Positions 54,509 through 64,000 are shown, numbered from the stretch's first letter. The stretch: 64,000 nt of DNA from Armatimonadota bacterium (GCA_013359125.1 JABWCR010000001.1:20475-84474), one strand, 5' to 3'. Notes: generated by a model not told the origin, from the letters alone. Numbers and translations: made by a program.

Positions 54509-55336
54509 ATGTTTAAGGCGATTGGAAGGCTGTGGCGCTACTTAGTAGCGTGGTTTACGGGCAAGGTGGAGAGCCTGGAAGACCCGGACGTTTTGTTGGA
54601 CCAGGCACGGCGCGAAATGCAAGAGGCCCTGGCCAAGAATCGCGAGCGCGCAATCCAAGCGATCACCCAGAAGAACCTGTTGCAGGCCGAGGTCGAGAAG
54701 CTTGAGAAGGTAACGCGCGACCTAAATGCTAAAGCCGAACTCGCGCTCAAACAGGGCAATCGAGAGCTTGCCATGCAACTGGTGAGAGAAAAGAAGGCTC
54801 AAGAGGGCGCGCTGGTCAGCATGAAGGAATCGCTCCAGACGGCCGCCCAGACGGTCGAGTCGGTCAAAACCGCGATCAGACGACAAGAGGAAGAAACCCG
54901 CGTCAAGACCGCTCAAGCCTTGGCCATGAAAGCGCGTTGGAAGCAAGCTCAGGTTCAGACCGCGATCAACAAGGCATTGGAAGGACTGAGCGTCGAGAAC
55001 ATCGAATCGAGCTGGGAGACCGCTTCTCAAAAGATTCAGCGCGCCGAAGCCGAAACAAAGGCTCGCTCCGAAATGGCGTCTAACAGTCTGACCGGCCGCC
55101 TCGCAGAGCTTCAAGACGCTCAAGTCGACGTCGAAGCCGAGGAAGAACTGAAAAAGATGGAAGAGCGGCTTGGTCTCCGAACCGCAGAAGCGGAGGCCGT
55201 CGTCGAGCAGACCGTCAGCGTTGGCGGCGACGCTCCGGCAGCGGCTCCCAACATCGCCGAATCGGACGTGCTGAAGGAATTGGACGAGCTGGAACAGAAG
55301 ATTCAGAGCGGACAAAGCGAAACGAAAGAGCCATAG
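54509..55336 (+). CDS. pspA: PspA/IM30 phage-shock family protein
   Basis: A 275-residue protein starting behind AGAGGAG. It is almost entirely coiled coil (about 25-200), with the amphipathic N-terminal helix MFKAIGRLWRYLVAWF of IM30/PspA. It binds membranes to maintain them under stress. The last 50 residues are acidic and of low complexity. The next gene starts three bases later. Confidence 0.88.
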   Translation: MFKAIGRLWRYLVAWFTGKVESLEDPDVLLDQARREMQEALAKNRERAIQAITQKNLLQAEVEKLEKVTRDLNAKAELALKQGNRELAMQLVREKKAQEGALVSMKESLQTAAQTVESVKTAIRRQEEETRVKTAQALAMKARWKQAQVQTAINKALEGLSVENIESSWETASQKIQRAEAETKARSEMASNSLTGRLAELQDAQVDVEAEEELKKMEERLGLRTAEAEAVVEQTVSVGGDAPAAAPNIAESDVLKELDELEQKIQSGQSETKEP

Positions 55337-55339
55337 AAA

Positions 55340-55774
55340 ATGTCGATAGGCAAGCGCATCGGCCGGATCGCCTCTGGCTACTTGGATCAGACGTTGCGTC
55401 GTCTTGAGGACTTAGACTCTGCCATGGACCCGACGGGGATCCATCGCGCCGAGGCCGAGAAGGAGTTCCTCGATTCGATGGAACAGCCTCGACCGTTGCC
55501 CGAAAAGCCAAAGACTGTCGAAGCTCCCGACCCAACGACCACCGAGACGCTCTGCTACAAAACCTTAGGGTTGAAAGAGGGCGCCGCGCTGACCGAAGTC
55601 CGTACGGCCTATGCCGAGATTGCGCAACGAGCCGACCCATCGAAGTATGAGGAAGGAACGGAAGAGCGCGCGAAGGCCGAATCGATTAGGGATCGGGTGG
55701 ATAGAGCCTATCAGTACCTGTTAAAAAAGCTCGACCCTTCGGTCGAGCGATTTAGCGAAATCGACATCCCATAG
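55340..55774 (+). CDS. J-like domain protein, partner of pspA
   Basis: A 144-residue protein. Residues about 70-130 resemble a J domain (CYKTLGLKEGAALTEVRTAY... RVDRAYQYLLK), but the HPD tripeptide needed to activate Hsp70 is replaced (RADPSK). This suggests a J-like protein, as seen in some phyla. Tight linkage with pspA points to a shared envelope-stress role. The family is inferred. Confidence 0.55.
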   Translation: MSIGKRIGRIASGYLDQTLRRLEDLDSAMDPTGIHRAEAEKEFLDSMEQPRPLPEKPKTVEAPDPTTTETLCYKTLGLKEGAALTEVRTAYAEIAQRADPSKYEEGTEERAKAESIRDRVDRAYQYLLKKLDPSVERFSEIDIP

Positions 55775-55796
55775 CCCGGAGCTATTAGCCCCGGGC
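55774..55796. terminator. Possible terminator hairpin (GCCCGG/CCGGGC)
   Basis: A 6-bp stem with an 11-base loop lies between two convergent genes. There is no T run, so this is weak. Confidence 0.3.
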
Positions 55797-55808
55797 CATG
55801 GATTTCTC

Positions 55809-57554
55809 TTAGTCTCCGGACGTGCCGAAGTTCTCTAGAACGATCGCCAGGTCCGTGTCGTCCACAATACCGTCTCCATTCAGATCAACCGGATCGCCGG
55901 TAACCTCGCCAAAGCGCTCCAACACCAAGGCCAGATCGGTGTCATCGATGACGTTGTCGCCGTTCACGTCTCCCAGAATCAGCGACAGATTTACGACAAC
56001 GTTGCCCAACAGGGTTACCGAAGAGAAGCGCTTGATCAAGAAGCGAGGCGCGCTGTACTTGAGATTGTACAGTCCCGGATCGTTGACGTTGACCGAATAG
56101 CCGGCAGAGCCGTTCAGCGCTCCGCTCGCCGTCTGACGAACCGAGTTATTGAACGGGTTGATCATATCGACCGTCAGGTTAACGGTCGTCGGGCTGGCTG
56201 CATAGCCGTCCATCGTTACGGTACCGGACAAGTTGGTGGCCGCTTTTGGCGTAGACAGCCACACTTGGAAGGAGCCGTCGCCCATCATCGCGCCCCACAG
56301 CATCTGTCCAGCGGCGTTGATCGCCAGAGGGAACGATTCGACGCTGACGCCGATGGCCGCCATGGTCAAGTTGGTATTGGCGCTGCCGTTGAAGAAGAAC
56401 AGGTGATACTTTTCGCCTGTGGTCGGCAGGCTCTTGCCTTGCCACAGCACGTTGCTACCGGTTCCTAGCCAAAGGCCGTAAGCGTCTCGCGCGTTGGTGC
56501 CCAAAGTTGGCCGAGAGATGTTTACCGTAGTTGTGCTTCCTGCCGCTGTAATGAGCGCATCCCAGTAGTAGGAGGTATTGGCGCCGGAGCCGTCCCAAAT
56601 CGCAGCGCCGGCGGCGTTTAGCATCACGGGCATTGCGTCGTGGTCGGCGGTGCCCAAGGGCGTTCGGCTGATATTGGTCGAGCCGCGAAACACGTCAAAG
56701 TAGTTGGTCGTGGCGGTTCCGAATCCGCGCCAAAGCGAGGTGCCGTCCTCCGAAATCATGCCGCCTTGCGCGTCTCGCGTCGTGCCGCCCAGAGGCGTTG
56801 ATGAGACGTTGGCCGCATCGACGAACACGTCGTTAAAGTTCGATGTGGTCGCTCCAAAGCCCTCCCACATCATTTGACCGGCCGTGTTCACATCGATCGC
56901 CCGGCTGCTTCTTCCGGCGCCCAGGCCAGAGCTCATATTCGTCGTACTAGAGCTTGCCAAATTGGTCTTGAAGGCGTCTCTCAAGCCCGAAGTGTTTCCG
57001 CCGTAGCCGTCCCAGGCCAAAAAGTCGCCGGCTATCGAGACGGGAAAAGCGTCCCGATTGTTGCCCAGCACAGCCGACGAGAGGTTGGTAGAGCCTACGA
57101 ACACATCGTAGAAATTGCCGTTGTTCGCTCCCCGTCCGGACCAGATGGGCGTCCCGTCAGACTTGAAGCCAAAGGCCAGGGCATCGCGGTTGTTACCCAG
57201 TACCGTTGCAGATACGTTGCTGGCGTTCACAAACACGTCGAAGAAACTGGAAGTCGCAGGGCCGCGGCCTTCCCAGATCAAATTGCCGTTCGGAGCCATC
57301 TGGATAGGCCGAGCCTCTCGCGATCCCGAACCCAAAATCGACTCGGTGTAGTTGTTATTCTGGGTAATCCAATAGATATCGAAGGTCGTGGGCGTTGTCG
57401 AGAGCGAAGCGGACCATGCAGGGATGCCACTCTCGCTCAGGACGCCGTTCAGCACGTCAAACAGGTTCTCCCCAAGTTTTTGGTGGGAGTAGGGTTGGGC
57501 ACAGACGGAGGCGACTAAAGCGCTCGCGCACGCACAGACAAGGGCAATTCGCAT
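55809..57554 (-). CDS. Secreted repeat protein with dockerin-like EF hands
   Basis: A 581-residue protein with a signal peptide (ATG at 57554). Residues about 45-430 hold about nine tandem units of 43-50 residues with the pattern WxGxGxxTxxFxDVFV...LGxxxRDAxx, like propeller blades. The C-terminal end has two EF-hand loops, DVNGDNVIDDTD and DLNGDGIVDDTD, as in dockerin type I modules. It is likely a surface protein held by cohesin-like contacts or calcium; no cohesin is in the window. Confidence 0.7.
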   Translation of the reverse strand: MRIALVCACASALVASVCAQPYSHQKLGENLFDVLNGVLSESGIPAWSASLSTTPTTFDIYWITQNNNYTESILGSGSREARPIQMAPNGNLIWEGRGPATSSFFDVFVNASNVSATVLGNNRDALAFGFKSDGTPIWSGRGANNGNFYDVFVGSTNLSSAVLGNNRDAFPVSIAGDFLAWDGYGGNTSGLRDAFKTNLASSSTTNMSSGLGAGRSSRAIDVNTAGQMMWEGFGATTSNFNDVFVDAANVSSTPLGGTTRDAQGGMISEDGTSLWRGFGTATTNYFDVFRGSTNISRTPLGTADHDAMPVMLNAAGAAIWDGSGANTSYYWDALITAAGSTTTVNISRPTLGTNARDAYGLWLGTGSNVLWQGKSLPTTGEKYHLFFFNGSANTNLTMAAIGVSVESFPLAINAAGQMLWGAMMGDGSFQVWLSTPKAATNLSGTVTMDGYAASPTTVNLTVDMINPFNNSVRQTASGALNGSAGYSVNVNDPGLYNLKYSAPRFLIKRFSSVTLLGNVVVNLSLILGDVNGDNVIDDTDLALVLERFGEVTGDPVDLNGDGIVDDTDLAIVLENFGTSGD

Positions 57555-57687
57555 TCCTTTACACCTTCCTTTCCGGGTCAAGTTGGTACAGGATAGTATA
57601 TCACAGTTTGGGCCGATGCAGGCCCGTGGCCTTGACGGGATTCTTCACAAATGCGCTCCTCGGGTACACTTGCCCAGGGGTCGCGGG

Positions 57688-58338
57688 TTGCAAAGAAAGC
57701 GAACGGTCAAGATAGTCTTCGGAGTCGTCCTGATCCTCATCATTGTTTGGGTGGCGGACGCGGGCCTTGCCGTCCGAAGGATGCAGAGCGCAAAGTTTGA
57801 AGCCCTCGAACCGTCAAACTTTACAATCCTTGGATTTGACGCGCAGATCGCAGAGGAGAAGAAGTGGCGCGTGATCGTTCAGAATGAAGTTCCTGCGATC
57901 TACGAAGCGCGCGAAGAGGACTTTCGGGCTCCGGACAATCCCGACACACGAGGGGACGCCGAGCGCAAGCGAATAGAGGCGAACGATGTGCTGCGAGCTA
58001 TGCCGACAGTTCTGACCGAAGCCCACATCGCATCCGGACGAACCAAACTGAAGGGTCGAGACGCGCTTAGAGGCGAATACTACGCGCTTTCGCTCCGTTT
58101 GACCGAGGAGGGTCGCAGCCGCCTCTGGACCTATTGCCGAAACCGGGTCGGCCAACAGATGCTTCTATATGTCGGCGATCAAGCATGGTCCGCGCCCGTC
58201 ATCACCAACGAGATCGCCAGCCAACTTTGGCTCATCTCGCGCTTCTCTCCCTTCGAATCGTCCGATCTCGAGATCGGCCCCTTCTTCGACGAGGAGATTC
58301 CCGAAGAACTTCTGAAAGCCGCGCTCAAGAAGCCGTGA
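57688..58338 (+). CDS. Membrane-anchored SecD-P1-like protein
   Basis: A 216-residue protein (TTG at 57688 with AGGGG upstream; the start is uncertain). One N-terminal helix (about 7-25) is followed by a domain whose segment LTEEGRSRLWTYCRNRVGQQMLLYVGDQAWSAPVI matches the periplasmic P1/head domain of SecD, while SecD membrane parts are absent. It may be a stand-alone head domain. Its stop overlaps the next gene (ATGA-type). Confidence 0.5.
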   Translation: MQRKRTVKIVFGVVLILIIVWVADAGLAVRRMQSAKFEALEPSNFTILGFDAQIAEEKKWRVIVQNEVPAIYEAREEDFRAPDNPDTRGDAERKRIEANDVLRAMPTVLTEAHIASGRTKLKGRDALRGEYYALSLRLTEEGRSRLWTYCRNRVGQQMLLYVGDQAWSAPVITNEIASQLWLISRFSPFESSDLEIGPFFDEEIPEELLKAALKKP

Positions 58339-59282
58339 TGCGAACGCTGGCGCGCCTTTGGGAGCGACACCAAACATGGCTCGCGCCTCTCTCCTCGCTC
58401 TTGATCCTGATGACGGCGTTTGCCATCATCGAGCCGCGATTCTCCGACCCGGACAACTTGCGCACGGTCGCCCTGCAGACCGCGACCGGCGGCGTTCTGG
58501 CTATCGCACAAACTCTGCTGATCGTCTGCGGCGCGATCGATCTCTCGGTCGGCTCGGTCATGGCGCTCAGCGCTGTGATGGGCGGCCTGACGCTCAAATC
58601 CGGCCATCCCGCTTTTGTCGCGGCGCTTGCCTGCCTAGCCACGGGCCTTGCCTGCGGCTTTGTCAATGGTTGGATCACGGTCAAGCTGCGCGTGCCCGCC
58701 TTCATAACGACATTGGGCATGATGGGCGCCGCGCGCGGTCTCGCTCTTCAGTTTTCTGGCGCTTCCACGGTCTACTGGTCGCAGCCGGCGCTCTCGACCT
58801 TAAGCGACGATACTTATCTCGGTCTTGCTCTGCCCGTTTGGATGCTGATCGCGGTCGCCTTGATCATTGGCGTCGGGCTTGCGAAAACGGTTCCGGGCAG
58901 GTACGCTTATGCTATTGGGAGCAATGCCGAAGCCGTTCGGTTGGCCGGAGTGCGCGTCTCCCGTTACCAGATCGGGTACTTCATGATAGCCGGTTTGCTG
59001 GTCGGACTGGCGGGTCTCATGACCATGGCCCGCACCGGCGTGGCCGAGCCGACCGCGGGCGAGGGCGACGAGCTAAAGGCCGTCGCCGCTTCCGTTATAG
59101 GGGGCGCCTCGTTGATGGGCGGACAAGGAACCGTGCCCGGCGCTCTGTGCGGAGCATTTTTGATGGAGGCGCTGCGCAACGGATGCAACTTGCGCGATGT
59201 GTCGGTAGAGTGGCAGAAGGTCGTGATCGGCGCGCTCATCGTGGCCGCCGTCGCAAGAGACCGTTTTAGACGAAAGGAATAG
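58338..59282 (+). CDS. Sugar ABC transporter permease, RbsC type
   Basis: A 314-residue permease with 8-10 helices and the RbsC family motifs GAIDLSVGSVMALSAV, PAFITTLGMM, AVAASVIGGASLMGG. It belongs to the ribose/simple-sugar importer branch. As with the permease at 15256, no ATPase or binding protein is next to it. The start ATG overlaps the previous stop. Confidence 0.88.
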   Translation: MRTLARLWERHQTWLAPLSSLLILMTAFAIIEPRFSDPDNLRTVALQTATGGVLAIAQTLLIVCGAIDLSVGSVMALSAVMGGLTLKSGHPAFVAALACLATGLACGFVNGWITVKLRVPAFITTLGMMGAARGLALQFSGASTVYWSQPALSTLSDDTYLGLALPVWMLIAVALIIGVGLAKTVPGRYAYAIGSNAEAVRLAGVRVSRYQIGYFMIAGLLVGLAGLMTMARTGVAEPTAGEGDELKAVAASVIGGASLMGGQGTVPGALCGAFLMEALRNGCNLRDVSVEWQKVVIGALIVAAVARDRFRRKE

Positions 59283-59292
59283 CGGAGGAGCG

Positions 59293-60114
59293 ATGACCAT
59301 AAGAGTGGGGCACAGCCCCGATGCAGACGATGCTTTCATGTTTTGGGCGCTGGCCAACGGCCAGGTCGAATCGCCCTTTCAGTTCGAGCACATACTGAAA
59401 GACATCCAAACGCTGAACGACTGGGCGCGCGAAGGACTATTGGAAACGACCGCCGTCTCCGTTCACGCTTATGCCCATGTGGCGGATAAATACGCCGTGC
59501 TGCGGCACGGCGGCAGCTTTGGAGACGGATACGGACCGATGCTGGTCAGCCGCGAGCCGCTTGACAAAGAGGCTATCGCCGGCCTGGAAATCGCGGTTCC
59601 CGGCCCGCTCACCAGCGCTTATCTGGCTCTGCAGCTCTATCTTCCCAATCCCAAAGTCAAGTTCCTGCCGTTCGATCAAATCGTGCCGGCTGTGCAAAGG
59701 GGCGACATTCCGGTCGGCCTGATCATTCATGAAAGCCAATTGACTCACCAACAAGAAGGGCTTCATTTAATCGAGGACTTGGGCGCATGGTGGAAGCGAG
59801 AGACCAACGGGTTGCCCCTGCCGCTCGGCGTTAACGTTGTGCGAAAGGATTTGGGCGACGAGGCAATGCAAGAGATCGCCCGCTGTATGAGAGAGACCAT
59901 CCGCCTTGGACTGGAGCGGCGAACCGAAGCGCTGGCATACGCCATGCAGTTTGGACGAGGACTGGACGTTGAGACGGCCGATCAGTTTGTCGGGATGTAC
60001 GTGAACGAGCTGACCCAGGACATGGGCGAGCGCGGACTGCAGGCTATTCGCCTCTTCCTCCAGATGGGCGCAGAGAGAGGCTTAGTCCCTCCCGTCGCCC
60101 TCCGCCTGGCCTGA
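59293..60114 (+). CDS. mqnD: 1,4-dihydroxy-6-naphthoate synthase (futalosine pathway)
   Basis: A 273-residue protein of the MqnA/MqnD fold (periplasmic-binding-protein-like): GHSPDADDAFMFWAL (6-20), VSVHAYAHVADKYAVL and GLIIHESQLTHQ. The MqnD-type motif SPDxxDxFMF supports MqnD. It makes 1,4-dihydroxy-6-naphthoate for menaquinone. The start is behind GGAGGAGCG. Its 3' end overlaps murJ by 33 bases. Confidence 0.85.
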   Translation: MTIRVGHSPDADDAFMFWALANGQVESPFQFEHILKDIQTLNDWAREGLLETTAVSVHAYAHVADKYAVLRHGGSFGDGYGPMLVSREPLDKEAIAGLEIAVPGPLTSAYLALQLYLPNPKVKFLPFDQIVPAVQRGDIPVGLIIHESQLTHQQEGLHLIEDLGAWWKRETNGLPLPLGVNVVRKDLGDEAMQEIARCMRETIRLGLERRTEALAYAMQFGRGLDVETADQFVGMYVNELTQDMGERGLQAIRLFLQMGAERGLVPPVALRLA

Positions 60115-61689
60115 GCCTTTTCGAGCCAAGAACTTACGCACGTACTGGGCTTCGGACAAGCCCAGTCGCTGGGTTGCCTGCCAATAGAGCGCCATGCCTG
60201 CGCCGCCCAGCGCAAGCAGGATAAAGAGCGAGGCAAGATTCGGCTGGAAATCGCTCAGCCAATCGGCTACGGTATCACGGGCGAAGAAGCAGCCGCCGCC
60301 GATCAGAAGCGACGCTCCGGCGCATATGCCGATATGCCTGAGCAACGGTTGGGGCTCGACGCTCCCCTCCGACGCGGGCACGCGCCGCCCCAGCACGATC
60401 AACATGCTGACCATCTGCATCGTCGCGGCGATCGAGACCGCCAATGCCAAGCCTGTCGGCCCCATCTCCATCTTGATCATCAGAAGCCATGCCAAAGGCA
60501 CAAACGCCAATGTTGCAATGCTGCCGATAAGGGTCGGCGTCAACCCGTCTTGAAGAGAGAAAAACGCCCGCGCTACCAAGGCTTGGCCCGCCCAGGCGAA
60601 CAGCCCCAGCGAAAACGCGCGCAGCGCTGAGGCCACCAACTCGGTGTCCGATGGCTTAAACTTTCCGTACTGCAAAAACAGCCGCCCTACATCGTCCGCC
60701 AGCGCAAAGAGCAGAGCGGTCGCCGGAAGACAGAGATACCAAACCAAGCGCAAACCGTTCCGAAGCACAAGCCTAAACGTCTTCCAATCCTGCTCTGCCG
60801 CCAATCGAGACATCACCGGAAAGATCGCCAACCCGACCGCCTGGCCCACAATCCCCAACGGCGCCTGCATTTGACGGTTGGCGTTGTCCAATGCAGAGAT
60901 AGAGCCTTCTGGCAAGTGCGAGCCGAACATCCGCAAGATCAGCATGTAGATGCCCGGTAATGACAGCCCGAACATCACCGGCAGCATCATCTTGAAGACT
61001 TGTCTTGCGCCGGGGTCCTTCAGATCGATTTTTCGGTTCAATCTCGACCCGAGCCGGCGCATCGCCCACAAGGGCAACAAGACGTTTCCGACAAATGCCC
61101 CCAGTAAGGCGCCCCAAGCCAAACCCGCAATGCCAAACGGTCCGGCCAGCGCCAGTCCGCCAAAGATGATGCCGACATTGTAAACGTTCGGGCCTAGCGC
61201 GGGAACAAGATACTCATTGCGGGAATAGAGCGTGGCCATCATCAGGCCGCCCGCCAAGAAGAAAATCTGCGAAGGCAGCACGATCCGCGTGAGCGATGTC
61301 GTCATCTCCAAACGTTCCGAATCAAAGCCCGAGAACATGACCGACACCAACCATGGCGCGAACACCTCTGCGACGACGACCAACACGCCGACGACCGACA
61401 TCATCAGGATAGCGACCGTTGAAAAAATCCTCCAGGCGGCCTCTTCTTGCTTCAGCTGCAAATGCCTGGAAAAGACTGGAATCAGCGCAGACGAGAGCGC
61501 GCCGCCCGCAACCATAAAGTAGAGCAGGTCGGGCAATTGAAAGGCTGCGCGATAGGCGTCGGTTTGCTCGTTCTGGCCGAACTGAAACGCAATGACGGTA
61601 TCGCGCAGTTGGCCGAGCACGCGGCTCATAAAAATGGCGAACATCATGAACGCCGACGCCCTTAGCCAACCTTTGCCGCTATCCGGCAT
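60082..61689 (-). CDS. murJ: Lipid II flippase MurJ (MviN)
   Basis: A 535-residue protein with 14 membrane helices typical of the MOP superfamily. Family segments: SRVLGQLRDTVIA, GALSSALIPVFSR, LNRKIDLKDPG and GIVGQAVGLAIFPVMSRLA. It flips lipid II across the inner membrane for peptidoglycan synthesis. It lies one base behind lon. Confidence 0.93.
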   Translation of the reverse strand: MPDSGKGWLRASAFMMFAIFMSRVLGQLRDTVIAFQFGQNEQTDAYRAAFQLPDLLYFMVAGGALSSALIPVFSRHLQLKQEEAAWRIFSTVAILMMSVVGVLVVVAEVFAPWLVSVMFSGFDSERLEMTTSLTRIVLPSQIFFLAGGLMMATLYSRNEYLVPALGPNVYNVGIIFGGLALAGPFGIAGLAWGALLGAFVGNVLLPLWAMRRLGSRLNRKIDLKDPGARQVFKMMLPVMFGLSLPGIYMLILRMFGSHLPEGSISALDNANRQMQAPLGIVGQAVGLAIFPVMSRLAAEQDWKTFRLVLRNGLRLVWYLCLPATALLFALADDVGRLFLQYGKFKPSDTELVASALRAFSLGLFAWAGQALVARAFFSLQDGLTPTLIGSIATLAFVPLAWLLMIKMEMGPTGLALAVSIAATMQMVSMLIVLGRRVPASEGSVEPQPLLRHIGICAGASLLIGGGCFFARDTVADWLSDFQPNLASLFILLALGGAGMALYWQATQRLGLSEAQYVRKFLARKGSGQAEGDGRD

Positions 61690-61690
61690 C

Positions 61691-64000
61691 TCAGCCGGTC
61701 TTCAGCGCAGGTCGCTTCGTTCCGCCGGCCAGCGCCAGCGGCAAGACCTGATCCATGTGCTTGACCAAGTGGAACGTCATCGCGCTCTTTACCTGCTCTG
61801 GGATCTCCTCCAAATCGCGCTCGTTCTCAAAAGGCACGATCACCTCGTAGATGCCCGCTCGATGTGCCGCCAACGACTTCTCTTTCAGCCCGCCAATCGG
61901 CAGCACTCTACCGCGCAAGGTGATCTCGCCCGTCATCGCCACATCTCTCCGAACGGGCCGCCCGGTAAGCGCCGAGGCCAATGCCGTCGCCATGGTGATG
62001 CCTGCCGAAGGGCCATCCTTGGGCACCGCGCCCGCCGGCACATGAAGATGAATGTCGTACTCGCGGTAGAAATCCAGGCTAAGCCCCAAGGATTCCGCTC
62101 TCGATCGAACATAGGTGATCGCAGCTTGCGCCGATTCCTTCATCACGTCGCCCAGTTGACCGGTCAGGGTGAACTTGCCCTCGTGCCCCTTTACCAGCGT
62201 AACCTCGATCGAGACCGTGTCGCCGCCAAACTCGGTGTAAACCAGTCCGGTCGCCACGCCCACCTCGTCCTGCTCTTCTTTAGCGCCGTATCGAAACCGA
62301 CCCGCGCCCAAGAACTCCGGTACCATATTCGCCTTCACTCGCACCGCTTTCGGTCCGCTTTCGGCTACTCGGCGTGCCACTTTGCGACAGATCGACGCCA
62401 ATTCTCTTTCAAGATTTCGGACGCCCGCCTCACGAGTGTATTCTCGGATCACCCGCATGATCGCGTCGTCGTCGAACTTGAGCAGTTTGGCCGTCAAACC
62501 ATGCTTCTCCAGATTTTTCGGCACTAAGAAACCCTTAGCGATCATCAGCTTCTCAGCCTCGGTGTAGCCAGGGAAGGAGATAACCTCCATTCTATCGCGC
62601 AACGGCGCAGGGATGGTGTCCAATAGGTTCGCCGTAGTTACGAACATCACGTCCGAGAGATCGAACGGCGCCTCTAAGTAGTGATCGGAGAACCGGTCGT
62701 TCTGCTCGGGGTCCAAGGCCTCCAACAGCGCCGCTGTCGGATCGCCGCGAAAGTCGTAGCCCAATTTATCGATCTCGTCCAGCATGAACACGGGGTTGTT
62801 CGATCCGGCCTGGCGCATACCCTGAATGATTCGGCCCGGCAAGGCTCCGATATAGGTGCGCCGATGGCCGCGTATCTCCGCCTCGTCGCGCACGCCGCCC
62901 AACGAGACTCTCACAAACTTCCTGCCCAGCGCTCGCGCGATGGATCGTCCAAGGCTGGTCTTGCCAACGCCTGGCGGCCCGACAAAACAGAGAATCGGTC
63001 CCTTCAGCGACCCGGAAAGCTTCCGCACGGACAGAAACTCCAAAATGCGCTCCTTCACCTTTTCCAATCCGTAATGGTCTTCGTCCAATATCCTCTGCGA
63101 CTCGGCGATATCGACCATGTCCTCGGTCTTGACTTGCCAAGGCAAAATGATCAGCCAATCGAGGTAGGTGCGAATGACCGAGCCTTCGGGCGAGGCGAAC
63201 GGCATCTTCTCCAGTCGATCGACTTCTTTGTACGCTCGCTCGGCGACTTCCTCTGGCATCCCCGACTGCTCGATTTTTTTGCGATACTCCTCAACCTCGC
63301 TCGCCTTTTCGTCGCGCTCGCCCAACTCTTGCTGGATCGCCTTCATCTGCTCGCGAAGGAAGTACTCGCGCTGGGTGTCGCCCATCTCCTCTTCGACTCG
63401 GTCGCGAATCTTCTGCTGAACCTCGATCACTTCCAACTCGCGGCGCAATATTCGAACTAAGGCGTCCAGCCGTTCGCGCACGTCCAAAGTCTCCAAAACT
63501 TCTTGCTTAGACTGGAATTTGAGCGGTAGAAAGTGCGCGATCGTATCGGCCAATCTTCCGGGCTGCTCGATATACATGACGGCGGGAATCGTCTCGGGCG
63601 GCACGCTTCGTTCGTTCTGCACGATGTTCTCGAACAGAGAGACCGCCATTCTCATCCGCGCCTCGATCTCTGTCGCGCTGCGCGGCTCGCGAGCGTGCAT
63701 CGGCTCGATGCGCGCTCTTAAAAAGGGATCTGTCTGGGAGATGCCGATCAGCCTCGCGCGCTCTAATCCGCGAAAGACGACGCGCAAAGTGCCGTCGGGC
63801 ACCTGCAGCACCTGAATGATCTCGGCAACGATCCCTACGGGATAGAGATCGCCTTCGGACGGTTCTTCGACTCCGACCTCCATCTGGGCGACCATAAACA
63901 TCAGCTTGTGCTCTTCTAAGGCGGTTTCGGCCGCGCGCAACGACTTTTCTCTTCCGACCAACACCGGCGCCAGCATCTGGGGAAAGTAGACGTTGTCCCG
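61691..64000 (-). CDS. lon: ATP-dependent Lon protease, 5' end outside window
   Basis: The frame is open to the right edge and the residues before the inner ATG at 63976 (RDNVYFPQ) fit the Lon N terminus, so the start lies beyond. The N-terminal LonN substrate domain is followed by AAA+ with Walker [12 protein letters not shown] and Walker B FMLDEIDK, then the protease domain with the Ser in KDGPSAG and Lys in [14 protein letters not shown]. It degrades damaged and regulatory proteins in the cytoplasm. Confidence 0.95.
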   Translation of the reverse strand, partial: RDNVYFPQMLAPVLVGREKSLRAAETALEEHKLMFMVAQMEVGVEEPSEGDLYPVGIVAEIIQVLQVPDGTLRVVFRGLERARLIGISQTDPFLRARIEPMHAREPRSATEIEARMRMAVSLFENIVQNERSVPPETIPAVMYIEQPGRLADTIAHFLPLKFQSKQEVLETLDVRERLDALVRILRRELEVIEVQQKIRDRVEEEMGDTQREYFLREQMKAIQQELGERDEKASEVEEYRKKIEQSGMPEEVAERAYKEVDRLEKMPFASPEGSVIRTYLDWLIILPWQVKTEDMVDIAESQRILDEDHYGLEKVKERILEFLSVRKLSGSLKGPILCFVGPPGVGKTSLGRSIARALGRKFVRVSLGGVRDEAEIRGHRRTYIGALPGRIIQGMRQAGSNNPVFMLDEIDKLGYDFRGDPTAALLEALDPEQNDRFSDHYLEAPFDLSDVMFVTTANLLDTIPAPLRDRMEVISFPGYTEAEKLMIAKGFLVPKNLEKHGLTAKLLKFDDDAIMRVIREYTREAGVRNLERELASICRKVARRVAESGPKAVRVKANMVPEFLGAGRFRYGAKEEQDEVGVATGLVYTEFGGDTVSIEVTLVKGHEGKFTLTGQLGDVMKESAQAAITYVRSRAESLGLSLDFYREYDIHLHVPAGAVPKDGPSAGITMATALASALTGRPVRRDVAMTGEITLRGRVLPIGGLKEKSLAAHRAGIYEVIVPFENERDLEEIPEQVKSAMTFHLVKHMDQVLPLALAGGTKRPALKTG

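Overview
This is a 64 kb stretch of a bacterial chromosome: dense, mostly housekeeping, moderately GC-rich, with no phage, integrase or CRISPR array that I could see. The gene mix includes a futalosine-pathway MqnD, CdaA/CdaR cyclic-di-AMP genes, RapZ-YvcK, PrkA, a type IV pilus or secretion ATPase, a PEP-CTERM-tailed protein, a dockerin-like EF-hand protein, cytochrome-like HEAT proteins and an archaeal-flavoured family B polymerase. This suggests a lesser-known phylum such as Armatimonadota (Fimbriimonadia-like). That placement is inference from gene content only.

Layout. 1-5 kb: HerA-like ATPase (cut by the left edge) with an Mre11/SbcD-like nuclease, a Ca2+/H+ antiporter, and on the other strand rpmE and a DUF1385 membrane protein. 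4.9-10.4 kb: mutY, argJ, a SerA-like dehydrogenase, a GspE/PilB ATPase and dtd. 10.4-13 kb: three secreted orphans, the first apparently frameshifted, ending in a strong two-way terminator. 13-16 kb: prkA and a lone sugar ABC permease. 16.1-19.3 kb: an accessory island with a DpnII-type restriction enzyme, a DpnA-type methyltransferase and a truncated gene, bracketed by shared repeats. 19.3-28 kb: a compact seven-gene cluster (membrane protein, ABC-2 exporter parts, Gln-rich coiled-coil protein, MoxR ATPase, DUF58). 28-28.9 kb: pstB behind a Pho-box-like site. 28.9-33.3 kb: cdaA-cdaR-GNAT/SCP2-nucleotidyltransferase. 33.4-38.5 kb: a CPBP protease and three genes for a glycosidase-like protein, a propeller fusion and a cyclase. 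38.5-43.9 kb: rapZ, yvcK, half a transketolase, a clostripain-like lipoprotein and an RDD protein. 43.9-49.5 kb: multicopper oxidase, di-heme protein and FdhF/YdeP oxidoreductase. 49.5-54.4 kb: family B polymerase, pth and an ECF sigma/anti-sigma/membrane trio. 54.5-59.3 kb: pspA with a J-like partner, a repeat-rich secreted protein, and a SecD-P1-like protein with an RbsC-type permease. 59.3-64 kb: mqnD, murJ and lon (cut by the right edge).

Two patterns run through the window. First, several genes have a TANNNT/TATAAT hexamer only 5-8 bases before the start codon and no Shine-Dalgarno, as expected for leaderless mRNAs, while others have strong AGGAGG sites. Second, a dispersed GC-rich repeat with a 26-base core occurs at mutY/argJ and on both sides of the restriction-modification island; at mutY it forms a complete element of about 172 bp with terminal inverted repeats. 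The most unusual targets are this repeat family and its relation to the restriction island, the candidate Pho box, the leaderless promoters, the 19-28 kb MoxR/DUF58/ABC cluster, and a clostripain homologue with serine in place of its catalytic cysteine.
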